64,000 nt of DNA. It comes from Cupriavidus sp. YR651. GTDB taxonomy: Bacteria; Pseudomonadota; Gammaproteobacteria; Burkholderiales; Burkholderiaceae. Location: the NCBI RefSeq assembly GCF_900101625.1, contig NZ_FMYZ01000011.1:62001-126000 (forward strand), given 5' to 3'. Below the pieces are notes generated by a model. That model did no database searches and was not told the DNA's origin. It worked only from the letters and a program-made list of their open reading frames with translations. Shown here in pieces: positions 34,417 to 44,387 of the stretch; the first letter of the stretch is position 1, and each line of letters begins with the position of its first letter. Both the position numbers and the translations under genes were made by a program.

Positions 34417-35660
34417 TCAGGCCGCTACTTCTCTCCGCTCTGATGCTGATGGCCAATCATGCCATCGCGGCCACCACTGACCCGCTCGACTTTGACTACC
34501 AAGTCGTGGCGCGCGCTGCTGACCGGCCCGCTCTTGTCTTCAATGATGGCCTGTCGACCTACATCCAACCGCGGCATGGCCAGGTCGTCCAGGCTGAGGG
34601 GGCCATTCAGGATGGTCCATATTGGGTGATCGACGGTGTTCCCGATGTGCTGCGCTATTCAGTCGGCGGCCAACCGGTTGTGGCGCGATGGAAGCGTGCC
34701 AATGGCTTCACGTCGGAGCCAGCCAATCCCGCCGGCGACCTGCCGCGCAGCCTCGCTGCAATCACAGGACGTCTGGCCCTGATTGGTACTTACGCGGAGC
34801 TGCCGCTGGTGCGTGCTGGCCGGTCCTCGTTGCCGCTTGCACAGATGGTGAAGGCGCTTGCGCCGGCAGGATGGAGTGGAACCGCGCACAAGGATATTCC
34901 GCTGACGGAGGATGTGTCATTGGACTCGCGCGGCGGTGAGAACTGGCTGCAGGTGCTGGCCCGCGTGCTTGAGCAGCGCAACCTGTACGCGGAGGTCGAC
35001 TTCAGCCGTCGCAGTATTGCCCTACGTGCCACGCCGCCCAAGGCATTCGCCGTTGAGAGCGAGAAGCGCTCCGCGCCGGGGGGCATGCTCCGTGTATTGG
35101 CACCATCCGATGCGGCGCCGGGTGCAGACGCGGCGGTCCCAACTGGCGCACCACTCCCCGAAGGTCCGACGCTGGCCTCAGCCTTCAATGCGCTGGCTAT
35201 CCGCGACGCCAAGAACGGCCGGATTGAAGTTCGGTTCGACGATGAGCCGAAGGATATGGAGTTGCGCGACGCCGCTGGCGACAAGCTGCGTACAAAGTGG
35301 GATGACGCCGCGAAAGTGCTGTCATTCCCGACCGTGGACCGCTTCACGGCAACCGGAACTGGCAAACGCGTGGAAGTGGCCCGGGTGGCTGGCATCAACT
35401 TCCTGTTCCCACGCGAGAACGACGCAGGACTCGAGCGAGTCTTCGAGAAGGACGGGGCAACGTATCTGAGCTTTGCCAAGTCCATGGCGAGCATCTCGGT
35501 ATTCGGTGACAACCACCAGGGCGGCGGGGAGCAGAAGGACCGCCACTACAAGTTCAACGGGGTCAGTGACCACCTGACGGTGATTGCCGATGGCAACGTT
35601 GTGCGGGTGGATCGCCTTCCCGAAGTCCGGTTCTACGAACGTCCGGCGAGCGCTCAATGA
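34413..35660 (+). CDS. TcpQ/PilL-like pilus protein with VirB9-like flanks
   Basis: 415 residues with a signal peptide (LLLSALMLMANHAIA). Residues ~22-95 resemble the VirB9/TrbG N-domain (FDYQVVARAADRPALVFNDGLSTYIQP). Residues ~130-210 are TcpQ-like (LPLAQMVKALAPAGWSGTAHKDIPL, WLQVLARVLEQRNLYAEVDFSRRSIAL). The C-terminus again has a VirB9-like pattern (LERVFEKDGATYLSFA, LTVIADGNVVRVDRLPEV). It probably links the pilus secretin to the outer-membrane T4SS ring. Coupled to virB1 and the next gene by ATGA overlaps. Confidence 0.65.
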   Translation: MIRPLLLSALMLMANHAIAATTDPLDFDYQVVARAADRPALVFNDGLSTYIQPRHGQVVQAEGAIQDGPYWVIDGVPDVLRYSVGGQPVVARWKRANGFTSEPANPAGDLPRSLAAITGRLALIGTYAELPLVRAGRSSLPLAQMVKALAPAGWSGTAHKDIPLTEDVSLDSRGGENWLQVLARVLEQRNLYAEVDFSRRSIALRATPPKAFAVESEKRSAPGGMLRVLAPSDAAPGADAAVPTGAPLPEGPTLASAFNALAIRDAKNGRIEVRFDDEPKDMELRDAAGDKLRTKWDDAAKVLSFPTVDRFTATGTGKRVEVARVAGINFLFPRENDAGLERVFEKDGATYLSFAKSMASISVFGDNHQGGGEQKDRHYKFNGVSDHLTVIADGNVVRVDRLPEVRFYERPASAQ

Positions 35661-36091
35661 TCCAGTTGGCAGCCACGTTGATTGCATTCGCGACCGGCAT
35701 GGCCGCGGTCAGCGCTGCGCGGGCCGACTGTCTGGACGATGCTGCCGCGTATCACCGGGTGAGCCCGGTGCTGGCACGCGGTATCGCGCAGGTCGAATCC
35801 GGCATGAAGTCGTGGGTGACGAATACGAACACCAACGGCAGCGAGGACATCGGCCTCATGCAGATCAACTCGGTGCACCTGCCGCGGCTCGCGAAGTTCG
35901 GAATCACGCGGCAGAGCCTGTTTGATCCCTGCACGAACGCGTATGTGGGCACGTGGATCCTCGCCGATTGCCTCGGGCGCTACGGGGAGACCTGGACCGC
36001 TGTAGGTTGCTACAACGCGGGCGCACCTGAGAAGCGGCTGCGATATGCGAATCGGGTCTACCGAATCCTGCAGTCGACCACCACCAAATAA
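35657..36091 (+). CDS. PilT-like lytic transglycosylase of the IVb pilus operon
   Basis: 144 residues with a signal peptide ending SAARA. SLT domain: catalytic Glu in ARGIAQVESGMKSW, then SEDIGLMQINSVHLP and GCYNAGAPEK. This is the short, R64 PilT-type transglycosylase, not the retraction ATPase of type IVa pili. It is the second transglycosylase in the operon. Confidence 0.88.
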   Translation: MIQLAATLIAFATGMAAVSAARADCLDDAAAYHRVSPVLARGIAQVESGMKSWVTNTNTNGSEDIGLMQINSVHLPRLAKFGITRQSLFDPCTNAYVGTWILADCLGRYGETWTAVGCYNAGAPEKRLRYANRVYRILQSTTTK

Positions 36092-36116
36092 CCATCGGAT
36101 TCAACGGAAATCAGCC

Positions 36117-36719
36117 ATGCACCAGCCTCGATCGATGTCCCGGATGTGCCGGGCCCTGCTAAGCGGCGCTGCCGCTCTCGCCGTATGCGCCCACGCTGCG
36201 GTACCTGGTACTTCGCCATTTGGTGCGGAAGCGCCCGGGAACTTTGAGCCGACCAAACCGCTGGCCGGTGGCGGCTGGCAGCTGCTGTCGGAGCGTCGTG
36301 CGGCTGCACAGAGCAAGGCATCGGACGTTGCGATCACCGCTGTTCCGGCCAGCGCGCAGGCAGCGATCGCCCCGGTCGCGGTCACTTCTGCGGCCGTCGC
36401 TCCAGTGGTGGCAGCGCCGGCTGCGTCGACGACCGCGCCCGCTGGAGCGCGTGACTGGACCGTCTCGGCCGCTGACGTGAACTACCGGCTGCTCATCGAG
36501 AAGTGGGCGCGCGACGCGGGCTGGACTGCCGCGCCGTGGGAGATGGACCAGGACGTCGAAATCGGTGGGGGTGATTCGTTCACCGGAGATTTCAAAACCG
36601 CTGTCCGGCGCGTGCTTTCGGCAACGGAGATGACGGACTACAGCCTGAAGCCGTGCTTCTACTCCAACAACTATGTGCGCGTGGTGAAGCTGACCACGAA
36701 GTGCGACCCGTCCAAGTGA
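36117..36719 (+). CDS. pilL: TcpQ-domain pilus assembly protein (PilL C-terminal-like)
   Basis: 200 residues from the ATG at 36117. Signal peptide (LLSGAAALAVCAHA), an Ala/Val-rich linker, then a C-terminal TcpQ domain (YRLLIEKWARDAGWTAAPWEMDQDVEIGG, FKTAVRRVLSATEMTDYSLKPCFYSNNYVRVV). TcpQ-type proteins stabilise the IVb secretin in the outer membrane. It directly precedes pilN, the secretin. Confidence 0.8.
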   Translation: MHQPRSMSRMCRALLSGAAALAVCAHAAVPGTSPFGAEAPGNFEPTKPLAGGGWQLLSERRAAAQSKASDVAITAVPASAQAAIAPVAVTSAAVAPVVAAPAASTTAPAGARDWTVSAADVNYRLLIEKWARDAGWTAAPWEMDQDVEIGGGDSFTGDFKTAVRRVLSATEMTDYSLKPCFYSNNYVRVVKLTTKCDPSK

Positions 36720-36726
36720 GCCAATC

Positions 36727-38538
36727 ATGAAGCTGACCCACATCCTCAGACCCGCCACCGGCGTCGCGCTTGCTTGTTCGACGCTGGCAGGTTGCGTGTC
36801 GCCGACACTCGTCAAGGACATCCGCCAGACCACTGACGACACGCGCGCGCAAGCGGCACAGACCACCGAGGATCTGTATGCCCGAATCCGCCGCGACCGT
36901 GCAGCCGTGGAGGCGGAGCAGGAAGTGTCCCGTCCGTACCTGGCTGGCAAGCGCGTGGCAGTAGCGCGCAATGTCACGCTACCGCTGTCGCTGCGCAACA
37001 ACGTCGATACATTGGTGATGTTCCCGGAGCGCACGATGCCGCTGGCTGTCGTTGCCCAGCGCATCACGATGGCGACGGGCATTCCGGTCAAGATCGAATC
37101 CGATGTGTATTTGCCAACGAATGTCTTGATGCCGCGCAGCCTAGCGCCCCAGGCGCAGCAGGCCCTGAAGTCGACGCCGGCAAATGGGGCGCCCGCCCCG
37201 ATGGGCTCGCTTGGGCCCACGCCGTCGCTGGGCGGGCCGTTGCCCGCTTCGCTCACCGGCGGCGGCGTCGGATCCACGGCGGGCGTGCAGGCCACGCCGC
37301 TGGTCGAGAACGCCTTGAATGTGGAGTTCAAGAACAGCGAAAAGATGCCGCTGGCGACCATGCTCGACCTGGTGGCCACGCGTCTGGGCATCAACTGGGA
37401 GTTCGTCCCGTCGAAGGGTGTCATTCGCTTCCACCGACTGGTGACCAAGACGTGGCAGCTGCCGATCCAGCCGGGCACCAATTCGTTTACGACGGAGTTC
37501 AAGCAGACGTCGCAGGGCTCGGGCTCAACGGGGAATAGCGGTGGCTCCAACTCGTCACAGATTGATGCCGCTGCCAAGGCCGAGCTCAAGGAGCTCGACG
37601 ACATGGAAGAGGTCAAGAAGAGCCTGAACCCGGTGCGCACGATGGTTGGTGATCTTGACCTGAACCGTGGAACCGGTCTGCTCACGATGCGTGACACGCG
37701 TGAGGCCGTGGAAGCCGCCGACGAGATCGTTCGCCGGCAGGTTGCCATCTACTCGCGCATGGTCACGCTGAAGTTCCAGATGATCGACCTTTCCGTTACC
37801 GACACCGGCGAGGGCGGCGCGGACTGGAGTGTCGTGCTGACCAAGGCGCTGGAGAATCTCCCTGGCTTCACGCTTTCTGCGCTGTCGCCTGCTACGTTGG
37901 TATCGGGCAACGCAGGCAGTTTTGGCCTCACGATGAACTCCGGTGGCTTCACTGGTACTCAGGCGATTGTGAGCGCGCTCAAGCAATACGGGACTGTGAC
38001 TTCGTCTGTGACGATCCCGGTTTCGATGCGTAATCGTCATGCGTTCCAGTACAACAACCGGCGCACATTCTCCTACGTATCGAGCACCACGCCGGCGACG
38101 ACCACGGCGGGCGGCACTGGTGGCATCCCCGGCATCAGCACGTCGACGGCCACGGTGGGCTTCAAGCTGCAGGTGTACGCGGACGCGACAACCCGTGACG
38201 ACGTGAACCTTCAGATTGCGTTCGACCAGTCCAAGCAGGATGGGCCGCTCGAGAAGTTCACCTCCGGCACGGGCGCCAACCAGCAATCGGTGCAGAACAT
38301 CAACCTCGTTGCCAAGGGCATCCCGAAGCAGGACCTGATCGTACGCAATGGGCAAACGGTTGTGATGACCGCATTCGAGCAAGATGACACACAGCTGACG
38401 CGCCGCACGCTGGGCGAATCGCTGCCGATACTGCTTGGCGGATCGCTCACCGCCTCGAAGATCCGTACCTTCACCCTTGTTCTGGCGACGGTGATGGTGC
38501 AGGACCAGGGCGAGCCGATGATCCAACAGGGTAGCTGA
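36727..38538 (+). CDS. pilN: PilN-type IVb pilus secretin (lipoprotein)
   Basis: 603 residues. Lipobox LAGC after a signal peptide (GVALACSTLAGC). Residues ~90-250 hold the N-domains (TMPLAVVAQRITMATGIPVKIESD, LATMLDLVATRLGINWEFV). The C-terminal third is the secretin barrel (GFKLQVYADATTRDDVNLQIAFDQS, NINLVAKGIPKQDLIVRNGQTVVMTAFE). It forms the outer-membrane pore for the pilus. Confidence 0.9.
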   Translation: MKLTHILRPATGVALACSTLAGCVSPTLVKDIRQTTDDTRAQAAQTTEDLYARIRRDRAAVEAEQEVSRPYLAGKRVAVARNVTLPLSLRNNVDTLVMFPERTMPLAVVAQRITMATGIPVKIESDVYLPTNVLMPRSLAPQAQQALKSTPANGAPAPMGSLGPTPSLGGPLPASLTGGGVGSTAGVQATPLVENALNVEFKNSEKMPLATMLDLVATRLGINWEFVPSKGVIRFHRLVTKTWQLPIQPGTNSFTTEFKQTSQGSGSTGNSGGSNSSQIDAAAKAELKELDDMEEVKKSLNPVRTMVGDLDLNRGTGLLTMRDTREAVEAADEIVRRQVAIYSRMVTLKFQMIDLSVTDTGEGGADWSVVLTKALENLPGFTLSALSPATLVSGNAGSFGLTMNSGGFTGTQAIVSALKQYGTVTSSVTIPVSMRNRHAFQYNNRRTFSYVSSTTPATTTAGGTGGIPGISTSTATVGFKLQVYADATTRDDVNLQIAFDQSKQDGPLEKFTSGTGANQQSVQNINLVAKGIPKQDLIVRNGQTVVMTAFEQDDTQLTRRTLGESLPILLGGSLTASKIRTFTLVLATVMVQDQGEPMIQQGS

Positions 38539-38540
38539 CC

Positions 38541-39320
38541 ATGCCGGGATTTCGACTCCTCTGTTCGGATGTCGTCCGACTGTACCGGGACCACTATTGG
38601 GTGGCAGTGATCACGTGGCTTCCCTGCGTTCTGCTGAACAGTATGCAGCATGGCAAGCAAGCGATTGTCGTGGACATTGCCTTCGCCGCGCTGACGCTCT
38701 TGGGGCAAGCCCTCCTGTCGGCTTACGGCTCTTGCCTTGAGCAACGCATGTCGAAGCAGGACGGCTCCACCTGGACTGTGCAGGTTAATGGCTCTGACGT
38801 AGGCGCCATCTCGGACGCCGAGATGGCGGCATTTCGCCGCCGCGCCGTCTTTTCGGTCGACACGTATCTGCGCCAGATTGCCAATATTGTGATGGGAGGT
38901 GTACGGCTCCTGTACTGGCTCGCGCGCTACATCCCAATTTTCATCTTCTGGTGTCTGATCTGCGGGCTCATTGTCGACGCCTCAGGCACGCAGGCTTTGC
39001 TCAAGGATGTCGTTGTTGCTGCCATGGGAGAACCGGGCCGAGTCGCTGCTCTTACCGCCGATGGCCTGCGGATTGCCGCGTCCATTGCCTTATTCCTCCT
39101 TTTCGGCTTTCCATGGGCATTCGGCATTCGCAACGAGTTTCGAGCCGAGTGGGAGCGAGCTATTTCCGAGCGGCTGCGGCTCTATAGGAGTGGAAGGGTT
39201 GCGCTTCATCGTGACGCAGAGGGCCACACTGTGGTGTTTGCGAATGAAGGCCGCATTCTTCACGAGTACCTCCGCGATCGCCGGGGTGTTAATCGGTCGA
39301 CTGTGGGGGGGACGCGATGA
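38541..39320 (+). CDS. Unknown inner-membrane protein between pilN and pilO
   Basis: 259 residues with hydrophobic segments near residues 20-35, 45-65, 115-150 and 175-200 (LARYIPIFIFWCLICGLIV, IAASIALFLLFGFPWAFGI). The C-terminal ~60 residues are charged and cytoplasmic. It sits where R64-type operons usually have pilN-pilO adjacent, so it is an extra component. No family recognised. ATGA overlap with pilO. Confidence 0.65.
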   Translation: MPGFRLLCSDVVRLYRDHYWVAVITWLPCVLLNSMQHGKQAIVVDIAFAALTLLGQALLSAYGSCLEQRMSKQDGSTWTVQVNGSDVGAISDAEMAAFRRRAVFSVDTYLRQIANIVMGGVRLLYWLARYIPIFIFWCLICGLIVDASGTQALLKDVVVAAMGEPGRVAALTADGLRIAASIALFLLFGFPWAFGIRNEFRAEWERAISERLRLYRSGRVALHRDAEGHTVVFANEGRILHEYLRDRRGVNRSTVGGTR

Positions 39321-40660
39321 TTGTCGACATTCACGGCAAGAAGCTCGTCTTCGGCATGCAATGGCGCACCCTGACGGGTAGCGGCACACCGACGACGCTT
39401 GCGGCCAACATCGCGCGGGAAGTTAAGGCGGCGCGTATCTGGCATGAGGACCAGGCGTTGCACATGGGCTACCTCAATGGGGCGGACGCGCAGGCCAAGA
39501 TCAAGGACAAACTGTACTCGGCTGCGGCCGCGCTCTCGCGCGTGCCTGAGCTGGTGCCCAATGCGCTGTTCGTTTTCCGCCTAGATCATTCTGGCGGCGC
39601 TCCGCTCTATCTCGTCTGCGGGATCGTGAAGGGTCGGCCGCGCGTCGGCTTCGATCAGGTGGTGACCGACGAGCGAACGCTGTCTACGCTCATTGCCGAT
39701 TTCCCGACGAAGTGTGACGGCGAATTCAAACTGGTGGGTAACTCACCGGAACTGCTGTCGCTCTTGCCGCAGGATCGCCGAATCTCACATGTCGAGTTTG
39801 ACCTGGCCAAGCTGGTCGAAGTCGCCGGGCCGTCCGCTGTCCTCAAGAAGCCGCGCGCCACGACGCAGCGCAAGCAACTGCTGATTGTGGTCATGGTCAG
39901 CGCGGTGGCGGCCGTCGGTTGGAAGTATGGAAAGAGCGAGTACGACGCCTATCAGCGCCGGCTGCATCCGCCGCCGCCGCAGAAAACGCCTGCAGAGCTT
40001 TATGCCGACGATCTCCTATCCCGTGGCGCAGCGCCCGTAGCGCCGGCCGCTGCGGGGCTGCCTGCGTTCATGCGATGGTTCGAGACTGTTGCGCAGCTAT
40101 CCGTGGGCGGATGGACTCTGTCGAACGTGAAATGCAATCAGCTGGTCAGCCCGGATACCGGTTGCACTGTCACTTACGCGATCAAGGATGGCGCGCGCGG
40201 CGCAACGAATCGGACTTTCCTTGAGGCGATTCCCGATTGGGCCTCGAATCCCCGCTTCCAAAAGGGCGATACCGAGGTGGAGGTTGATGCCAAGGTGAGG
40301 CTGGGCGATCAGACGCGCCTGGGTGATTTGCTCGTACGCCTGCCGCTGCCGATGGCGCTGCGGTCGGACTTCGGCTCGCAGCTTCAGGTGCTCCGCCCGG
40401 TCGTCGGAAAAGCCGCGCTGGAGGACTTCACGTTCTTCGGCTTGGTGCCGCCGCAAGGGCCGGGGTCGATCGAGCATCCGGTCAGGGCCGCCACGTGGGA
40501 GATCTCCGGCCCATTGCGCAATACCACGGAGTTCAAGTCATTCCCGCGATCCGTGGTTGCCACATCTATCGAGCTGACCGTCAATCTCGACGCATCGCCC
40601 GATCTCAAACAATCGAAATTCATGTTGACGGTGAAGGGCGACGCCTACGCCCGCGACTAA
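39317..40660 (+). CDS. pilO: PilO-type IVb pilus inner-membrane protein
   Basis: 447 residues. A cytoplasmic N-domain of ~185 residues (actin-like platform type), one membrane segment (QLLIVVMVSAVAAVGW), then a periplasmic domain. Layout and order (pilN-x-pilO-pilP-pilQ) match IncI-type PilO. It bridges the cytoplasmic ATPase to the secretin. Confidence 0.8.
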   Translation: MIVDIHGKKLVFGMQWRTLTGSGTPTTLAANIAREVKAARIWHEDQALHMGYLNGADAQAKIKDKLYSAAAALSRVPELVPNALFVFRLDHSGGAPLYLVCGIVKGRPRVGFDQVVTDERTLSTLIADFPTKCDGEFKLVGNSPELLSLLPQDRRISHVEFDLAKLVEVAGPSAVLKKPRATTQRKQLLIVVMVSAVAAVGWKYGKSEYDAYQRRLHPPPPQKTPAELYADDLLSRGAAPVAPAAAGLPAFMRWFETVAQLSVGGWTLSNVKCNQLVSPDTGCTVTYAIKDGARGATNRTFLEAIPDWASNPRFQKGDTEVEVDAKVRLGDQTRLGDLLVRLPLPMALRSDFGSQLQVLRPVVGKAALEDFTFFGLVPPQGPGSIEHPVRAATWEISGPLRNTTEFKSFPRSVVATSIELTVNLDASPDLKQSKFMLTVKGDAYARD

Positions 40661-40669
40661 AGGACAACC

Positions 40670-41332
40670 ATGCGCTACGCACTTTACATTGGCCGCACGC
40701 TGGCCGGGATCCTGGGGTTCGCCCTCGTTGGCGGCGCCTATGCCGACGACAATGGTAAGACCCTCACGCAAAAGCTAATCGACGCGGACGGCCGCGTGGC
40801 ACTGCAGAAGATGGAGCAGGACTTGAACAAGGGTGCTCCGCCAGCGGCGGTCTCCGCCGCACCCACGCCTGCACAGGTCAAGGCGGAAGCTGATCGGTCG
40901 AAGCCGCGCACGATCGCTCTGTACGGCGTCGATGGGCGCGCTGCGGGTGGCGCCCTGTCGTTGCGAAGCTACGTGCAGTGGGGCGGAGAGACCTATGCAG
41001 CAAAGGTTGGTGGCAAGTGGCGTGGCTACACCATCAGCGGGATCACAGAGAGCGGCACGACGCTCACTAAGGGCAAGGCGAGGATCTTCGCACCGTACGA
41101 GCAGGATGATGCCGTGAACCTGATTGACCAACGGCAATCCGGCGATGCCTCCACTGCTGGACGGCCATCCAGCCCCTTGCAGCCGCAGGGCGTGTCGCCG
41201 ACGGCCCCCGCTGGATTTACACCGATGATGCCGGCGCAGCCTTCCCCGTTGCCAACTCCCGCCACGCCGGTGATGCCGGCGCTGGCGCCAGCGCAACAGC
41301 CGGGCGGCATGCCGGCGGTGGCCCAGCGCTAG
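40670..41332 (+). CDS. pilP: PilP-type IVb pilus biogenesis protein
   Basis: 220 residues. Signal peptide ending GGAYA, a helical segment, then a compact conserved part (SLRSYVQWGGETYAAKVGGKWRGYTISGITESGTTL) and a Pro/Ala-rich tail. It is a periplasmic partner of PilO and PilN. Confidence 0.82.
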   Translation: MRYALYIGRTLAGILGFALVGGAYADDNGKTLTQKLIDADGRVALQKMEQDLNKGAPPAAVSAAPTPAQVKAEADRSKPRTIALYGVDGRAAGGALSLRSYVQWGGETYAAKVGGKWRGYTISGITESGTTLTKGKARIFAPYEQDDAVNLIDQRQSGDASTAGRPSSPLQPQGVSPTAPAGFTPMMPAQPSPLPTPATPVMPALAPAQQPGGMPAVAQR

Positions 41333-41341
41333 GGGACGAGA

Positions 41342-43135
41342 ATGGGACTATTCAGCAAAGGCGAGCGGTCGAAGCCCGCCGGTGGCATGAATGGTGTGGT
41401 CGTGCTGACGGGTAATGGCGCGTCTTTTGTACCGCCCGCACCTGCGGAGCCGACGCTCGCGCCGCCGCCAGGCGCCGCACCGGAAATTGGTACCGCCGAT
41501 GACTTGCCGGTGTTCCTCAGCACCCTGTACGAGGAGCTCAACCTCTCGCAATCGCTTCGCCACTCCATCTGCCCGGTGCTGGTGTCGGAGGGTGGCGGTC
41601 CGGCGGCACGTGGCACGTTTGCAGTCATCCTGACGCAGGAAATGGTGTCCTCGGACGTTACCGAGGAAATTCTGCGCCAACTGCGACTGCGATTCGATGC
41701 CGCGAGCCCCATGCTGTATGTGGCTGCCCCTCAGGTGATGGTGACGCTGTCGCGTGGCGGCGTCGATCCCCTCGGCTTGTCGGACGGCACTCCGGCGGCT
41801 GGACGACGCCCGGCGAGCGCCCTTTGGCACAACTTTGAGGCAATACTCCGGTTCGCAGTGCGGGAGACGGCTTCCGACATTCACTGGGAGGTTGCCGACC
41901 AGGGCACGCATTCGCAAATTCGCTTTGCCATCGATGGCTATCTCGTTGACCCGCCGGAATTCCGGATGGAGACCGGCGTGCTCCTCGATACCCTTTCGCA
42001 CATTTACCAGAAGGGGAAGGGTGGGTCGCACAATGCCTTTTCGCGCGCGCTGCCGCAGCAGACCAGCATTCGTACCCGCGTCGACGGCCAGAGCGTGGTG
42101 TGTCGCTGGGCCTCGGCGCAGAGCGTCAATGGCCATTTGACGGTGATGCGGGTGCATCGGGAAGAAGCGCAAACCGACGTACTCGACTTTGTTGAGGACC
42201 TTGGCTATTTCCCGCAACAGGCTGCGCTGCTCGACCGATGCACACTGAATCTCGGTGGCGGCACAGTCTTCGTTGGTGTAGTCGGCTCCGGCAAGACCAC
42301 TTCGGCGCACGCGGTGATGCAGCGGCTGCCCAGCTGGATGAACAAGATGACCGTGGAGGACCCGGTCGAACTGATCGCGCCAGGCGCCCATCACTTCTCA
42401 GTGTCTCGCACGCTGGATAGCGGCAACCGCGACGAGGACCCGTTCATCGGGATGAAGCGCCAGATCAAGCGGATGAACCCACATTTTGTGAGTGTGGGCG
42501 AGCTTCGAGACCACGAGTCCGCCGGGCTCTTCCGCGACGTCGCTGGCGCAGGCCTGCGCGCGCTCACCACGGTCCACGCGCCCAGCGCCTTGACGGCGCC
42601 GGATCGGCTATCGGATGGCGAGTTGCGCATCCCGCGCAGCGTTCTGGCCACACCTGGCTTCATCAACCTCTACGTCTACCAGGCGCTGCTGCCGAAGACC
42701 TGCGGTTGCGGGCTGCATGGCGCGAACATGAAGACCGTACTTGGCGCTGCAAAGCTGCAGCAGATCGAGCGCCTGTTCAAGTTTGACGTGGAGGGGATTC
42801 GCCTCCGCAACCCGACGGGCTGCGAACTGTGCGCACGCCCAAATCTGCCAGACCTCAACGGCGCCCGCGGTCGTACCGTCGTGGCTGAGATGTTCGAGCC
42901 AGACGAGCAGGATCTCATCTACATCCGAGACGCCAAGAACATCGAGCTGGCTGCCTACCAGCGCACAAAACGCACGAGCGGATTCGACGTGCCTGATAGC
43001 ACGGGAAAGACAGTGTTCGAGGTAGCCATGTACAAGGTCTTCGCCGGGATCATCGATCCACGCGAAGCCGAGCGTATCACGTCGCTGGATGCCTACGAGG
43101 CCAGGCGTCAGCGCGAAATGCAACGGAGGAACTGA
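41342..43135 (+). CDS. pilQ: PilQ-type IVb pilus assembly ATPase (GspE family)
   Basis: 597 residues. Walker A GVVGSGKTTSAHAVM (~residue 313), Asp box MTVEDPVELIAP, Walker B region HFVSVGELRDHESAGLF, His box LRALTTVHAPSAL. A zinc-like cysteine set follows (CGCGLHG ... GCELC). In R64 nomenclature PilQ is the extension ATPase, not a secretin. It powers pilin polymerisation from the cytoplasm. Confidence 0.9.
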   Translation: MGLFSKGERSKPAGGMNGVVVLTGNGASFVPPAPAEPTLAPPPGAAPEIGTADDLPVFLSTLYEELNLSQSLRHSICPVLVSEGGGPAARGTFAVILTQEMVSSDVTEEILRQLRLRFDAASPMLYVAAPQVMVTLSRGGVDPLGLSDGTPAAGRRPASALWHNFEAILRFAVRETASDIHWEVADQGTHSQIRFAIDGYLVDPPEFRMETGVLLDTLSHIYQKGKGGSHNAFSRALPQQTSIRTRVDGQSVVCRWASAQSVNGHLTVMRVHREEAQTDVLDFVEDLGYFPQQAALLDRCTLNLGGGTVFVGVVGSGKTTSAHAVMQRLPSWMNKMTVEDPVELIAPGAHHFSVSRTLDSGNRDEDPFIGMKRQIKRMNPHFVSVGELRDHESAGLFRDVAGAGLRALTTVHAPSALTAPDRLSDGELRIPRSVLATPGFINLYVYQALLPKTCGCGLHGANMKTVLGAAKLQQIERLFKFDVEGIRLRNPTGCELCARPNLPDLNGARGRTVVAEMFEPDEQDLIYIRDAKNIELAAYQRTKRTSGFDVPDSTGKTVFEVAMYKVFAGIIDPREAERITSLDAYEARRQREMQRRN

Positions 43136-43137
43136 CT

Positions 43138-44367
43138 GTGGTCGTAAAGTTTATGGAACGCGTCGGCGTCTTCGTGCAGAACAGGATTCTCGGGCCTGGC
43201 CTTCGGACGGGCGATCGCATGTTTGCCGATCGGCTCTTCTGGGCAAAGTTTCGATTTCGGGGCGAGCGGGGCGCCTACTACAGCGCGTTGGCCAAGCGGA
43301 TCGCGGCCATGCCGGGCGAGCCGATTTCGAACTTCTTCGCGAAGGATGCTGCGCGCCGGGCGGGCGAGCCGCTGGGCAGGCTGTCGGCGCACTGGCTGGC
43401 GCGCTTTGAGGGCCTCGATGGCGAGAAGCAGCAATCGACCGTCACGGAGATCCTCCGCGGCACTGTACCGGATGAAGACATTCCCATCCTTGCCGTAGCG
43501 GAGCAGGGCGGCGACATCCGTGAAGGGCTGGAAACGCTTGGTGCCAACCTGCTTGCTCTAAAGGAAGCGCGGGCCGGCATCGTTGCAATCCTGACCGGTG
43601 TGCTATTCACCATCTTGATCCTGCACATCTACCTCGTCACGATGGCGTTCTTCATCGCGCCGAAGTTCGAGCAGTCGTTCCGTGCGCTATTGGACCCGAG
43701 CCAGTACGGGCCTTTGGGCACGGCGTTTCACGTGGGCACGTCGTTCCTGCGCAGCTGGGGTTGGCTAATCCTGGCTGGGGAGATCGGCATCGTCGTATGG
43801 GGATCGCGGGCACTGACCCGGTATGTCGGCAAGCACCGCGGCTGGATGGACCGCAACCTGCTGCCGTTCGACTTCTTCCGGCGCTTCCAAGGTGCGCAGT
43901 TCTTTGCCGGCCTGTCGGCTGTGACAAAGCGCGTCGGCGGCGATCGCAAAAGCCTGTCTGCCGGTCTATCGCTCATGCGGGCCAATGCCTACCCGTATCT
44001 GGCCTACCACATTGAACGCATTGAGCTGAACCTCGAGTACATCCCAAACGAGGGCGGCAAGGTGTTCGACACAGGCCTGTTCGACAAAGAGACCAGCTTC
44101 GTTATTCAGGACATCTCCGAGTATGAAGAAGACCTCTCGAAGATGCTTAGCACTGTCTCGGCAAGCATGCTGAAGGAGACGCCTGCTGAGATGATGCGGC
44201 GCGCGTCGTCGTTCAATCGCCGCATGTCGGTCTTTCTCGCGTTCCTGATCACGGGATTGTCGTTCACCCCGTTCTTCATCGCGATGGAGATGAAGAGCCG
44301 TTCCCAGATTGTCGGCATGTCCAAGCAGCACGGAATGCCGGCGCCAACCGTCACTACCCAACCCTGA
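43138..44367 (+). CDS. pilR: PilR-type IVb pilus inner-membrane platform protein (GspF family)
   Basis: 409 residues from a GTG at 43138. Two GspF-like repeats with hydrophobic hairpins (IVAILTGVLFTILILHIYLVTMAFFIA, FLAFLITGLSFTPFFIAMEM). It contacts PilQ and the pilin pool. The GTG follows the pilQ stop by 2 bp. Confidence 0.88.
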   Translation: MVVKFMERVGVFVQNRILGPGLRTGDRMFADRLFWAKFRFRGERGAYYSALAKRIAAMPGEPISNFFAKDAARRAGEPLGRLSAHWLARFEGLDGEKQQSTVTEILRGTVPDEDIPILAVAEQGGDIREGLETLGANLLALKEARAGIVAILTGVLFTILILHIYLVTMAFFIAPKFEQSFRALLDPSQYGPLGTAFHVGTSFLRSWGWLILAGEIGIVVWGSRALTRYVGKHRGWMDRNLLPFDFFRRFQGAQFFAGLSAVTKRVGGDRKSLSAGLSLMRANAYPYLAYHIERIELNLEYIPNEGGKVFDTGLFDKETSFVIQDISEYEEDLSKMLSTVSASMLKETPAEMMRRASSFNRRMSVFLAFLITGLSFTPFFIAMEMKSRSQIVGMSKQHGMPAPTVTTQP

Positions 44368-44387
44368 TTCGTTAAGGAGATCCGACC

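Noticed and set aside
36159..37748. 529-codon open frame on the minus strand
   Set aside because: Shadow of the TcpQ-like and PilN genes, which carry signal peptides and family motifs on the plus strand.
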